From positions 1 through 64,000 of the forward strand of contig DATJPX010000041.1 of the NCBI GenBank assembly GCA_035506155.1: a stretch of DNA of 64,000 nt, given 5' to 3'. This document shows positions 16,317 to 25,332 of this stretch, one piece after another (position 1 is the stretch's first letter; the number at the start of each line of letters is the position of its first letter). The translations under genes were made by a program, and so were the position numbers. Under the pieces are notes generated by a model. It was not told where the DNA came from. It worked only from the letters and a program-made list of their open reading frames with translations, and searched no databases. This stretch comes from UBA877 sp035506155. GTDB taxonomy: Bacteria > Chloroflexota > Anaerolineae > Anaerolineales > Villigracilaceae.

Positions 16317-18149
16317 CTATTCGAGATTGCCTTCTTCGTTCCCGGTCGCAGTCTGGCGGGGCGCGCCGCCCAGCTTGGGCGGGCGGGGCTGGTTGTCGAG
16401 GTACTGCTCGAGCAGTGAAGGCGCGCTCGGGTGGTCGACATGGATGGCATGGTTATAATCCCCGGCGGGCACAGGAGGGTCGTAACGGACGGGACGGTTG
16501 ATCCCGAAGAGCTGCCAGAAGCGGGCGATCGCCACCAGCAGGCTGTAGCGGTACTCCTGCATGCGCAGGGATTGCCATTCCACGATCGAGGCCATGGCTC
16601 CCTGGACCCTGGCTTTCTCGCGCACGATCCGGTGGATCTGCTTGGGGTCGCGGTAACCCACCGGGGAGAGGATGACCAGATGGGCGGAGGTGAACAGGGT
16701 CGTGAAGGTGATCAAACGAATCCAGCCGCCTTCTTCCCACTTGCCGATCAACTGGCCGATGAAGACCGACCCCGAGAGGACCGCTGCAAACAGGGCGATC
16801 CCGGCGCCCCAGGCGCGGATCTTTCCCTTGAAGTTCTGGAGCACGTGCTGGCGGATCGCCAGCCCCATGATCATGATCGGCAGGAAGACGCCGATCCCGT
16901 AGAATGGCGCCGCCAGGTCCGTCCGGCCGCGCACCAGCAGCATGATCAGGACCGCTATGCCGAAGGTGATCGTCACAGAACGGGTGAAGGTGCCGCGCTT
17001 GTCGCGGAAGATGATGACCTCGGGAATCTCGCCGATGGCCACGTCGCGCCATTCGGTGGCCTGGGCGTCCTGGAAGGCCGTCATCGAGGCGGCGGCCAGC
17101 AGGGCGACTGCTAGGATCTGGTAGGCCCAGTACAGGATGATCCCTCCGGGAAGCTCGTTGAAACCGATGAAGGCCAGGTTCCCGACCAGGGTGCGCCCGA
17201 GGGTGCCGTCGAAGACGTCGAAGCGGACAGCGAAGAAAGTCAGCATCAACGTGGTGATGCCGCCGTAGAACAGGAAGGAGGTCTGGACGAAGCGCCCAAT
17301 GCCTTCCTTGCCGCTGTAGAAATCCCAGATTTTTTGGAGGCGCGGCAGTTTCTTCTTTCCCCACTTGACGAACTTGACATCCTCGTCGATGACGAACTGG
17401 ATCCCGTTGGACATGGCCTCCAGGCCGGTCAGGGCGACCATGCCTTTCATGGAGGCGGTGATCATTGCCAGGATGGCCTGGCCGAGCGAGGCATGGAGCG
17501 GGGCGGTCGTCGCAACGACGGCGGGAATACCCTTCGCATCGGCAATGACCAGGCCGACCACCATGGTGACCGTCAGGGCAATGAAAATCCCGAGCATGGT
17601 GAAGACGGTTCGGGCGGATTCGCCGCGGCCGCGGATGGTCAGGAACCAGGTCACAGCCGCCAGGGCGGCCCCGATGGCGAAGTGCCAGCCCCAGTGGGCA
17701 TCATAGGCGTTGAGGATCGAGAGCAACTGGTCGCCGCCAGAGAGGGCCGAGACGACGATGGTCAGGACGTAGTCCTCGATCAAGGTGACGGCGACGATCA
17801 GGCTGAGGGTCGGCTTGAGATAGCGCATCGAGGCGGTGTACGATCCGCCGCCTTCGTTGAAGATTCCCAGCGAGTACATGTACAGCCCGCCGAAGACGAA
17901 GTTGGCAAGAGCGATGACGCCCACGGCGATATACCCATAATGCTGCAGGCCGTAGGGATGGAGGGCGCTCATTAGTTCGCCAGTGGCATAAAAGTAGGAG
18001 GTGAAATAGTCCACGCCGAACAGGGCCACGGCGGCCAGCAGTCCAATCTGGCCGGCGCCGTGGATGGCGGCGTGTTCCTTGTTCTCGACCGGGGCCAGGC
18101 GGAAGGCGACAAAGACGATCACGATGAGCAGTGCAATGGAAAAAAACAT
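16317..18149 (-). CDS. KimA/YdaO-type potassium permease, paralog 3
   Basis: 610 residues, collinear with paralogs 1 and 2 (GVDYFTSYFYATGELM, NEGGGSY, LTGLEAMSNGI, FYGIGVFLPIM) but clearly more diverged. Examples are KLAPVENKEH-type differences near residue 20, HPYGLQHYGY after TM1 and SGGDQLLS in place of SGVDQLLS. It is the last gene of an operon made of a 59-aa membrane protein, RR3 and this permease, with 60 nt between RR3 and its start. The family and Kdp context support K+ import; amino-acid transport remains the alternative. Confidence 0.78.
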   Translation of the reverse strand: MFFSIALLIVIVFVAFRLAPVENKEHAAIHGAGQIGLLAAVALFGVDYFTSYFYATGELMSALHPYGLQHYGYIAVGVIALANFVFGGLYMYSLGIFNEGGGSYTASMRYLKPTLSLIVAVTLIEDYVLTIVVSALSGGDQLLSILNAYDAHWGWHFAIGAALAAVTWFLTIRGRGESARTVFTMLGIFIALTVTMVVGLVIADAKGIPAVVATTAPLHASLGQAILAMITASMKGMVALTGLEAMSNGIQFVIDEDVKFVKWGKKKLPRLQKIWDFYSGKEGIGRFVQTSFLFYGGITTLMLTFFAVRFDVFDGTLGRTLVGNLAFIGFNELPGGIILYWAYQILAVALLAAASMTAFQDAQATEWRDVAIGEIPEVIIFRDKRGTFTRSVTITFGIAVLIMLLVRGRTDLAAPFYGIGVFLPIMIMGLAIRQHVLQNFKGKIRAWGAGIALFAAVLSGSVFIGQLIGKWEEGGWIRLITFTTLFTSAHLVILSPVGYRDPKQIHRIVREKARVQGAMASIVEWQSLRMQEYRYSLLVAIARFWQLFGINRPVRYDPPVPAGDYNHAIHVDHPSAPSLLEQYLDNQPRPPKLGGAPRQTATGNEEGNLE

Positions 18150-18209
18150 ACGTTTCCTTGTGGAAGTGAAGTTCTCCGACGATGTTGATTGGAAGCGGTC
18201 GGGAATGGA

Positions 18210-18905
18210 TCAGGCGGTCTTGAGCCGGTACCCTACGCCTGGTTCGGTGACGATGTAGCGCGGCCGGGAGGGGTCGGTCTCGAGCTTGCGCCGGAGGTTG
18301 CTGACGTTGACCCGCAGGAGGTGGGAATCTTCCTCCCCGCTGACGTTCTCGCTGCCCCAGATGGAGCGGATCAACTGCTCGTGTGTCAGGACCTTTCCGG
18401 CGTGCTGGACCAGGACGCGCAGGATGTCGTACTCGGTCGGGGTCAGGCTGACGGCCTGGCCCTGCTTGAGGACGTTCCGCCGGGCCAGGTCCACCAGCAG
18501 GTCATCCTTCTGGAAGATCGGCTCGGACTCGGGGTGGGCGGCCCGGCGCAGGGCGGCCCGCACCCGGGCGGTCAGCTCGCCGACGCCGAAAGGCTTGGTC
18601 AGGTAATCGTCGGCACCGGCGTCTAGGGCGGCGATCTTATGCTCCTCCTGATCGCGGACCGAGACGATGATGATCGGGATCTGGGTCCACTCCCTCAGGC
18701 GGCGGGTGACTTCCAGGCCGTCGATGTCGGGCAGGCCCAGATCGAGGAGGATCACGTCCGGGCGGGCGGATATGGCTGCAGCCAGGGCCTCTTCGCCCGT
18801 GGCCGCCTCCAGGATCGTAAATTGTCCGCTCAGGGAAGCGTTCAGGAAACGCCGGATGGGCCGTTCGTCATCCACTACCAGAATGCGCAACTGCGTTTCC
18901 GCCAT
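18210..18905 (-). CDS. Orphan KdpE-like OmpR-family response regulator (RR3)
   Basis: 231 residues. The receiver has VVDDERPIRRFL, LLDLGLPDIDG with the phosphoacceptor and YLTKPFGVGEL. The winged helix has SLTPTEYDILRVLVQHAGKVLTHEQL and GVGYRLK. It is closer to RR1 than to the operon KdpE (for example the FLNASLSG and ISARPD stretches). No kinase is adjacent; it follows a 59-aa membrane protein by 6 nt and precedes permease 3. Phosphorylation by KdpD is a plausible inference. Two operator modules lie upstream, suggesting autoregulation. Confidence 0.93.
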   Translation of the reverse strand: MAETQLRILVVDDERPIRRFLNASLSGQFTILEAATGEEALAAAISARPDVILLDLGLPDIDGLEVTRRLREWTQIPIIIVSVRDQEEHKIAALDAGADDYLTKPFGVGELTARVRAALRRAAHPESEPIFQKDDLLVDLARRNVLKQGQAVSLTPTEYDILRVLVQHAGKVLTHEQLIRSIWGSENVSGEEDSHLLRVNVSNLRRKLETDPSRPRYIVTEPGVGYRLKTA

Positions 18906-18911
18906 ACCGGT

Positions 18912-19091
18912 CTATCTCCCGGCCAGGAAGACTTCGACGATGAAGAATACCTGGACCCAAAGCAGCAGGATCAATATCAGGAATTGCTGCCCGATCTGCT
19001 GAAGCGGCAGGATGGTTGTGGCTGCCGCGCCTGCCAGGGGCAGGCTACGGATCACCGACTTCAAGGTTTTGGGGAGTTTCCTGTTCGCCAT
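18912..19091 (-). CDS. 59-residue single-helix membrane protein preceding RR3
   Basis: ATG at 19091 to TAG at 18912 encodes a basic N-terminus (MANRKLPKTLKSVIRSLPL), a short Gly/Ala segment, then one long hydrophobic helix (FLILILLLWVQVFFIVEVFL) and GR at the end. It sits where a two-component operon would carry its sensor gene, ending 6 nt before RR3 and starting 56 nt after the operator. The ribosome-binding site is weak (GGAAT). It could be a membrane signal peptide or small regulator; I do not recognise a family. Confidence 0.6.
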   Translation of the reverse strand: MANRKLPKTLKSVIRSLPLAGAAATTILPLQQIGQQFLILILLLWVQVFFIVEVFLAGR

Positions 19092-19146
19092 CTCGAATGT
19101 GGATTCCGTCCCGATTTCGTACGCATTGGCAGATTAGAAGGACCCG

Positions 19147-19264
19147 TCAAGGAGCCGGCAAGGAAGGCCTGAAATGCTTCAAGACGATGTCAAGCTGCAT
19201 TGTAAAGACGGAAGCATCAAGCGCTTGGCAAAGAAGGTGCGAAAAGGTTCAAGAAGTCGTCAAG
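19147..19264 (-). promoter_or_regulatory. Two tandem KdpE-type operator modules upstream of RR3-permease 3
   Basis: Half-sites begin at 19147, 19158, 19179 and 19190 (TCAAG, GCAAG, TCAAG, TCAAG) and at 19217, 19228, 19249 and 19260 (TCAAG, GCAAA, TCAAG, TCAAG). Both modules keep the 0/11/32/43 offsets, with starts 70 bp apart (78 bp in the RR1 copy). In four of the five modules where one site departs most, it is the second from the left, as here. Confidence 0.78.
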
Positions 19265-19309
19265 ATGAATGGACGGAGTTCCTCGGTGAAGTTTTCGACT
19301 GCGGACAGA

Positions 19310-19347
19310 AAACATCCGCCAGACCTGGGAGTGTCTGGCGGATGTTT
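19310..19347 (-). terminator. Terminator of the GH31 gene
   Basis: A perfect 15-bp stem (19310-19324 with 19333-19347) and 8-nt loop lie 25 nt past the GH31 stop, followed on the minus strand by TTTTC. Confidence 0.85.
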
Positions 19348-19371
19348 GAACGAAAGATGGCTATTTGATCG

Positions 19372-21555
19372 TCAGGGACGGAGGGCGAACTGGATGCGCC
19401 GGGTCTGGCCGGGAGCGAGGTGGAACGGCTCGAGGGAAAGCGTGCGGGTGGCCGGGTCATAAGTCGCCGGGTGCTGGCAGGTCGCCTGGGCATCCACGCC
19501 GCGCAGGTGCAAGCGGTAGGTGCGTCGTGCAGGGACCAGGCTTCGCTCGCCCGCGACAGGGTGGATGGTGAAGGTGAGCATATTTCCAGAGCGGTCGAGG
19601 CTGAACGGGGTCAGGGCATACTGGCCGCACTGGTACCCGGTGGTCCCGCCATCATCCTCGTACAGTTCGAAGTGGTTGGAGGCGCCCGGGAAAATGGCGA
19701 TTTCCAGCGTTTCGGGGTTGTCCACACCGCCCCAGCCGGTCTTGGGGGCGAGCGGAACGATGGCTCCCGCTTTGGCAAAGACGGGGATATCTTCCAGCGC
19801 GGCCTGGACAGTATGCCAGCGCCCGCCAGGAAATTCCTGCCCCGTGAAAAAATTGAACCAGTTTCCGGCAGGCAGCCAAACCCGCTGGCAGGCCAGACCG
19901 GTTGCATGCTGAGATGGCTTTACCACCGGCGCGGCGAGCAGCTCGGAGCCGAAAAGATACTGGTCCGGGCATTCGAAGGCTGCGGCGGAGGCCTCCGCGT
20001 AATACATTGGCAGGATGGGAGCCAGGCCGGTGGAGTGGAACCTCCAGGCCATGCTGTAGAGATATGGGATGAATGCATGCCGCAACTGCATGGCCTCCCG
20101 GGCGGCCTTGAAATATCTTTCGGGCTTGCCCCAGGGGCGGCGGTCAAGCTGCGGCTTGTTGGTGGAATGTTGGCGCAGGATCGGACTGAACAGGCCAAAC
20201 TGCACCCAGCGTACGTACAGCTCCGGCGTGCCATCCTTGAACATATGCCCACCAATATCGTGGCTCCACCACCCGTAGGCCACGTTGGCGGCCGTGGAAG
20301 TGAAGCGCGGCTGGAACCTGAGTGTGCTCCATCGGATGATGGTGTCGCCGGAGAAGCCGATGGGATAGCGGTGGTTGCCTAGCCCGCCCCAGCGCGAAAA
20401 AACGAAGGGCCGCTTGCGCCCGTCCCGGCCGAGATCCTGGAAATGCAAGTGGTTCAGCGCCCAGAGCGGGTCGAGGCCGGGAATCCTGCTTTTGCGGCCC
20501 TGCTGCCAGTCGAGCCACCAGAAGTCGACTCCCAGGGCCTCCTGCGGATGGTGCAGGATGTTGAAATAGCCCTCCATGAAACGCGGATCGGTCACGTCGA
20601 AACGGACTGGTTTCCGGGAGGCCGGGTCGATTCCCATCCAGCGCGCCATATCTGGGTACTGTTCTTCGTGTGGAAAGACCCCATCAGCGGGGTGCAGGTT
20701 GAGGGCGGTCCTGAGCCCCTGCCCGTGCAGCCAGCCGATGAAGCCGGCCGGGTCGGGAAACAGTCCCCGATTCCAGGTGTAGCCTGTCCAACCGGAAGAT
20801 GCATTTCCGGTCCGGGTGAGGTGCCAGTCCATGTCGACGATGCAAACCGAGAGGGGAACTTCGTTGCGGCGGAACTCCTCCATCAACGCCTGCAGCTCAT
20901 CCTGGGTATAGGCCCAGAAGCGCGACCACCAGTTGCCGAGCAGGTAACGCGGGATCATTGGGACGGCCCCGGCCACTTGGGTGAAATCGCGCAGGCAGTC
21001 CGCATAAGCAAAGCCGTAGCCGAAGAAATACAGATCGATTTTGTCCGAGCCGTCACGCGGCGAAAACCAGCCTGAATCGTCGAATACCAGGGAATGCGAA
21101 TCGTCGACGACGGCCCAACCGGAGCGTGAGACGAGTCCCGGCCCGAGGCGGGTCTGCCCGGCGATCGAATCCAGGGTGCGGGCGGTACCCCCCAGGTTGC
21201 CGTGCGGACGCATGCCGTAACGCCAGACGACGCCGGATGGCTTGATGCGGATGGACAGGTTGGATCGGCGAAAGCCGCGCCGGCCGAGGCGGTATTCCAG
21301 TTGCAGGAATTCCGTTTCGATCTGGATGGCCCGGTCGGTCACCCGGGAGGTAAACCGCGGGACGGGCTGCCGGCGAAACCAGAAAGCCTGCGAGGGGCGA
21401 TCCTCAAACCGGTCGGTTGGACTGTATTCGAGGCGGAGAAGGCGGTCGGTCAGAACCGTGAAACGGACGTGCGGGCCAGACACGCAGGCGGCAGAATCGG
21501 CGACTGGAGCGAAAACAGGCATGGGGGCATCCTTGATTTCCTGGAATGAAATCAA
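19372..21555 (-). CDS. Glycoside hydrolase family 31 (alpha-glucosidase/alpha-xylosidase type)
   Basis: 727 residues with GH31 architecture: an N-terminal beta-sandwich, the barrel and a C-terminal beta domain. Barrel motifs are VCIVDMDWH, FWWLDWQQG (nucleophile Asp), GFSGDT (acid/base Asp), GWWSHDIGGH, and RWVQFGLFSPILRQHS. No signal peptide is seen, so it probably acts in the cytoplasm on imported oligosaccharides. The substrate cannot be set between alpha-glucosides and alpha-xylosides. The start is TTG at 21555, placed by GGAGG six nt upstream; ATG at 21522 is the alternative. It is monocistronic. Confidence 0.9.
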   Translation of the reverse strand: MISFQEIKDAPMPVFAPVADSAACVSGPHVRFTVLTDRLLRLEYSPTDRFEDRPSQAFWFRRQPVPRFTSRVTDRAIQIETEFLQLEYRLGRRGFRRSNLSIRIKPSGVVWRYGMRPHGNLGGTARTLDSIAGQTRLGPGLVSRSGWAVVDDSHSLVFDDSGWFSPRDGSDKIDLYFFGYGFAYADCLRDFTQVAGAVPMIPRYLLGNWWSRFWAYTQDELQALMEEFRRNEVPLSVCIVDMDWHLTRTGNASSGWTGYTWNRGLFPDPAGFIGWLHGQGLRTALNLHPADGVFPHEEQYPDMARWMGIDPASRKPVRFDVTDPRFMEGYFNILHHPQEALGVDFWWLDWQQGRKSRIPGLDPLWALNHLHFQDLGRDGRKRPFVFSRWGGLGNHRYPIGFSGDTIIRWSTLRFQPRFTSTAANVAYGWWSHDIGGHMFKDGTPELYVRWVQFGLFSPILRQHSTNKPQLDRRPWGKPERYFKAAREAMQLRHAFIPYLYSMAWRFHSTGLAPILPMYYAEASAAAFECPDQYLFGSELLAAPVVKPSQHATGLACQRVWLPAGNWFNFFTGQEFPGGRWHTVQAALEDIPVFAKAGAIVPLAPKTGWGGVDNPETLEIAIFPGASNHFELYEDDGGTTGYQCGQYALTPFSLDRSGNMLTFTIHPVAGERSLVPARRTYRLHLRGVDAQATCQHPATYDPATRTLSLEPFHLAPGQTRRIQFALRP

Positions 21556-21624
21556 TTATATCCTCCCTGCGAGTGGCCCGGAGCAGGTTCAGCGGGGATT
21601 CTTCTGATATTGATCGAGACGAAA

Positions 21625-21657
21625 AGGTGTTTGGCGAATTTCGTCTGCCAAACACCT
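21625..21657 (-). terminator. Terminator of the ABC exporter operon
   Basis: An 11-bp stem (AGGTGTTTGGC with its complement) with an 11-nt loop is followed on the minus strand by TTTTCG, 38 nt past the second exporter gene. Confidence 0.8.
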
Positions 21658-21694
21658 CTTCTTCCTCGAGCACAACGCCAATTCCCGGGGATAT

Positions 21695-23521
21695 TTAGAT
21701 GGCTTGTCCCTTGAACTGGCTCAGGTACAGGTGATGGTAGAAGCCCTTCCGGTCCAGCAGTTCCTGGTGGGTGCCTTGTTCGACGATCTCACCTTTGTTG
21801 ATTACCAGGACGTGGTTGGCATCCCGGATGGTGCTCAGGCGGTGGGCGATGACGAAGCTGGTGCGGCCTTCCATCAGGCGCAGGAGGGCTTTCTGGATGC
21901 GCGCCTCGGTGCGGGTGTCCACGCTCGAGGTGGCTTCATCGAGGATCAGGATCGCCGGGTCCGCCAGGATGGCGCGGGAGATGGAAAGCAGTTGGCGCTG
22001 GCCCTGGCTGAGGTTGCTGGCGCGCTCCGAGAGGAGCGTTTCGTAACCCTGGGGTAGCTGGCGGATGAAGTGGTCGGCGTCGGCCATTTTCGCCGCTTCG
22101 ATGACTTCCTCGTCCGTGGCGTCCAGCCGGCCAAAGCGGATGTTCTCCATGACCGTATCCGAGAACAGGAAGGTGTCCTGCAGGACCAGGCCAAGCTCGC
22201 GGCGCAGGTCCGCCTTGCGCAAGTCGCGGATGTCGTTGCCGTCGATGGTGATCCTCCCACCGTTGATCTCGTAGAAGCGGGTCAGCAGGTTGATGATGGT
22301 GGTCTTGCCGGCGCCGGTCGGGCCGACCAGGGCGAAGATCTCCCCGGGCTTGGCTTCCAGCGTCATGTTCTTGAGGATCGGCACACCCGGACGATATTCG
22401 AAATCGACGCCTTCGAAACGGACGTCGCCGTGGAGCGATTCCGGGGCAATGGCCTGCGGGGCGTCGTCCACTTCGGACGGCGTGTCGATCACCTCGAAGA
22501 CCCGTTCCGCGCCGGCCAGGGCGCCCTGGATGGAGTTGTACAGGTTGGCCAGTTGGCGGAGGGGGTTCGTGAAGTTCTGCCCGTAACTGATGAACGTGGC
22601 GATGATTCCCACGCTGACCAAGCCGCGCAGGGCCAGCCAGCCGCCCAGCCCCGCCAGGACGATGACGAAGAAGTTGCCCAGCACGTTGGTCAGCGGCATA
22701 AGCAGCAGGGCATAGCTGTTGGCGTAGACGCCGGCCTTGAAGACCTCCTGGTTGCGGGCGCGGAAATTCTCGACGACCGAGTCGTTTCGCCGGAAGGCTT
22801 TGATGACCTTCTGCCCGCTGATCGATTCCTCCATCACGGCGTTCATCTCGCCCAGGTCCTTCTGCAGCTCGCGGAAGCCCTTGCGGGTGTATTTGGCGAC
22901 GAATTGGGTGAACCAGAACATGATCGGGACGACCAACAGGGTTGCCAGGGCCAGCCAGTGATCTAGGACGAACATGGCCACCAGGATTCCACCCAGCGAA
23001 AGCACGCTGGCGATGAGAGATGTGACGTTTTGTGAGACGGCCTGATTGATGGCATCGATGTCGTTGGTCAGCCGGCTCATCAGCTCGCCGGCCGGGTTGT
23101 GGTCGAAGAAGGCGATCGGCAGGGCCTGCAGGTGGCTGAAAAGGTCCTTGCGCATTTGCTTGAGCGCCCGTTGGGAGATGTCGGACATGATCCAGTTGGC
23201 GATGGCCTGGAACAGGTTGTTCAGCAGGTAGACGACCAGCATCCAGATGGCGATGACTGCCAGACCGGCGATTTGCTTGGTGGAGATGAAGCGGTCGATG
23301 GCCACGCCCATCAGGTACGGACCGATCAGGCCGAGGAAGGTGTAGATCAGGACGAAGACGAAGACCAGGATCATCCCGGCCTTGAACGGACCCAGATAGC
23401 GCAGCAGGCCTTTCAAGGCGCGCTTTGGGTCCTTGGCTTTTTCGATCCTGCCGGGGTCCGCCGGCCGACGCTGCATGATGGCGCGAACGCTCGAGCTTGA
23501 TTGTGCGGGTTGGAAGCTCAT
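21695..23521 (-). CDS. ABC exporter half-transporter, subunit with canonical ATPase site
   Basis: 608 residues: six membrane helices, then a nucleotide-binding domain. Walker A is GPTGAGKTT, the signature is LSQGQ, Walker B is ILILDEATSS with catalytic Glu, and the switch His is in VIAHRLST. It overlaps the partner gene by 4 nt (ATGA). The pair matches heterodimeric multidrug exporters such as BmrCD, LmrCD and TM287/288, in which one ATP site is active and the other degenerate. The substrate is unknown, probably drugs or lipids. Confidence 0.93.
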   Translation of the reverse strand: MSFQPAQSSSSVRAIMQRRPADPGRIEKAKDPKRALKGLLRYLGPFKAGMILVFVFVLIYTFLGLIGPYLMGVAIDRFISTKQIAGLAVIAIWMLVVYLLNNLFQAIANWIMSDISQRALKQMRKDLFSHLQALPIAFFDHNPAGELMSRLTNDIDAINQAVSQNVTSLIASVLSLGGILVAMFVLDHWLALATLLVVPIMFWFTQFVAKYTRKGFRELQKDLGEMNAVMEESISGQKVIKAFRRNDSVVENFRARNQEVFKAGVYANSYALLLMPLTNVLGNFFVIVLAGLGGWLALRGLVSVGIIATFISYGQNFTNPLRQLANLYNSIQGALAGAERVFEVIDTPSEVDDAPQAIAPESLHGDVRFEGVDFEYRPGVPILKNMTLEAKPGEIFALVGPTGAGKTTIINLLTRFYEINGGRITIDGNDIRDLRKADLRRELGLVLQDTFLFSDTVMENIRFGRLDATDEEVIEAAKMADADHFIRQLPQGYETLLSERASNLSQGQRQLLSISRAILADPAILILDEATSSVDTRTEARIQKALLRLMEGRTSFVIAHRLSTIRDANHVLVINKGEIVEQGTHQELLDRKGFYHHLYLSQFKGQAI

Positions 23522-25299
23522 TTCACTGCGCTCCTTTCCTCGATCATGGCCGGTTCCTCCGGGTGGAAGCCGTTCCCGAGCTGGGATTCGTAGATCTCCC
23601 GATAGATCTGGCTGGTCTGCATGAGTTCCTTGTGAGTTCCCTGGGCGGCGATCCGGCCCTTGTCGATCACGATGATCTTATCGGCATTCAGGACGGTGCT
23701 GATGCGCTGGGCCACGACGAAACTGGTGTGGCGGCGTGTCTGCGCTTCGAGGGCATCCTGGATCTTGGTCTCGGTTTCCACGTCCACCGAGCTGGTGCTG
23801 TCGTCCAGGATCAGGATCTTGGGATTCATGAGCAGGGCCCGGGCAATGGCGATGCGTTGTTTCTGCCCGCCCGAGAAATTGCCACCGCGCGCCTCCACGT
23901 GGCTGTCGTATCCTTTCGGCATGGCCAGGATGAATTCGTGCGCCTGGGCGGCCTTGGCCGCAGCGATCACCTCTTCGTCGGTGGCTTCCGGGCGCCCGTA
24001 ACGGATGTTGTCCCGAACCGTCCCGGAGAACAGGATGCTCTCCTGGGGTACGATCCCGATCTGGGTGAGCAGCGACTCTTCCTTGAGTTGGCGGACGTCC
24101 ACCCCGTCGATCAGCACCCGACCGGAGGAGGGGTCATAGAAGCGCGGCACCAGGTCGATCAGGCTGGATTTTCCCGCCCCGGTGGCTCCCAGGATGGCGA
24201 CCGTCTGGCCGGGCTCCGCCACCAGGTTGATGCCGTCCAATACGGCCTGGTCGCTGTTGCCGTTGTAGTGGAAGCCGACGTTCTCGAAGACGACCCTTCC
24301 CTGCGCCGACGCAGGCAGCTCAACGGCCGAGTCTGAATCCTGGATCTCCGGCACGGTGTCCAATATCTCGCCGACGCGCTTGGTCGAGGCCAGGCCGTTC
24401 GCCCAGGCTTGGGAAAGCTGGGTCATCATGGTCAGGGGGGTCATGGTGGTGAGCAGGTAATTGGTAAATGCGATGATCTGGCCGACTGAGAGGCCGCCGT
24501 GGATCGACTGGATCCCGCCAGCCCAGATGACCAGGACCATTCCGATGTTGACGAAGACTGTCAGGGCGGGCGACATGCTCGACATGAAGCGCATCACCCG
24601 GACCGAATGGTCGGTGAAGGCTTCATTGGCAGTCTCGAACCGCTCGCCTTCGAAGTCCGCCCGGACGAAAGCCTTGACCAAGCGCGCTCCGGCGATGTTC
24701 TCCTGCAGGACCGTGTTCAGTCGGTCCAGTTTTTGCTGGACGGAGCGGAAGAGCGGGTCCATTTTGACGATAAAGAACACGATCACGACCGACGTGACGA
24801 TCAGCAGCGGCAGCATGGTCAGGGCCAGGCCGGGGCTGGTGTTGATCATCAGAATCAGGCTGCCGACCATCAGCAACGGACCGCGCGTCCCGATGCGCAG
24901 CGAAATCTGGACCAGGCGTTGGACGGCGCTCGAGTCGCTGGTCAGCCTGACCATCAACTGTCCGGTCGACTGCTTGTCAAGATTCCCGTAGGAATACTTC
25001 TGGATCTTCAGGAAGAGGGCATCTCGCAGGTCACGCGCCACGCTTTCGCCGACCTGCACGGATAGAACGCTGTTGCCGACGGCGATCACCGTGCTCAGGA
25101 TGGAGATGCCGATCATGATGGCGGAGGTCTGCAGGACGACGGACTGGTTGTGCCCGTTGATGCCCTGGTCGATGATGCGCTGGATCAGGCGCGGGATGGA
25201 GAGGTCCATGAAGACCAGGGAGGTCAGCAGGACCAGCGCCACCGTCGCCCGTTTCCAGTAGGGTTTGACGAAGGGGAGGATTCTTTTGATCTGTTCCAT
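23518..25299 (-). CDS. ABC exporter half-transporter, subunit with degenerate ATPase residues
   Basis: 593 residues: six membrane helices and an ATPase domain with Walker A GATGAGKSS and signature SGGQK. The Walker B region reads LILDDSTSS, so the catalytic Glu is Asp, and the switch His is replaced by Gln (VVAQRIST). Such paired substitutions mark the degenerate site of heterodimeric exporters. It is translated 33 nt after the MarR gene and is coupled to the partner gene by overlap, so all three form an operon. Confidence 0.93.
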   Translation of the reverse strand: MEQIKRILPFVKPYWKRATVALVLLTSLVFMDLSIPRLIQRIIDQGINGHNQSVVLQTSAIMIGISILSTVIAVGNSVLSVQVGESVARDLRDALFLKIQKYSYGNLDKQSTGQLMVRLTSDSSAVQRLVQISLRIGTRGPLLMVGSLILMINTSPGLALTMLPLLIVTSVVIVFFIVKMDPLFRSVQQKLDRLNTVLQENIAGARLVKAFVRADFEGERFETANEAFTDHSVRVMRFMSSMSPALTVFVNIGMVLVIWAGGIQSIHGGLSVGQIIAFTNYLLTTMTPLTMMTQLSQAWANGLASTKRVGEILDTVPEIQDSDSAVELPASAQGRVVFENVGFHYNGNSDQAVLDGINLVAEPGQTVAILGATGAGKSSLIDLVPRFYDPSSGRVLIDGVDVRQLKEESLLTQIGIVPQESILFSGTVRDNIRYGRPEATDEEVIAAAKAAQAHEFILAMPKGYDSHVEARGGNFSGGQKQRIAIARALLMNPKILILDDSTSSVDVETETKIQDALEAQTRRHTSFVVAQRISTVLNADKIIVIDKGRIAAQGTHKELMQTSQIYREIYESQLGNGFHPEEPAMIEERSAVK

Positions 25300-25332
25300 G
25301 AGAGTTGGATCACCTGTAAGGGAATCTGTCGA

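Noticed and set aside
19145..19150. TTGAC-type -35 boxes inside the operators as complete promoters
   Set aside because: TTGACA or TTGACG occurs at the proximal half-site in all four promoter regions, but I find no convincing -10 at 16-18 nt in any of them, so I list them only as possible.
19147..19264. CRISPR-like repeat array
   Set aside because: The repeats are 5-bp half-sites with fixed helical spacing, not 25-40 bp repeats with unique spacers, and no cas genes are present.
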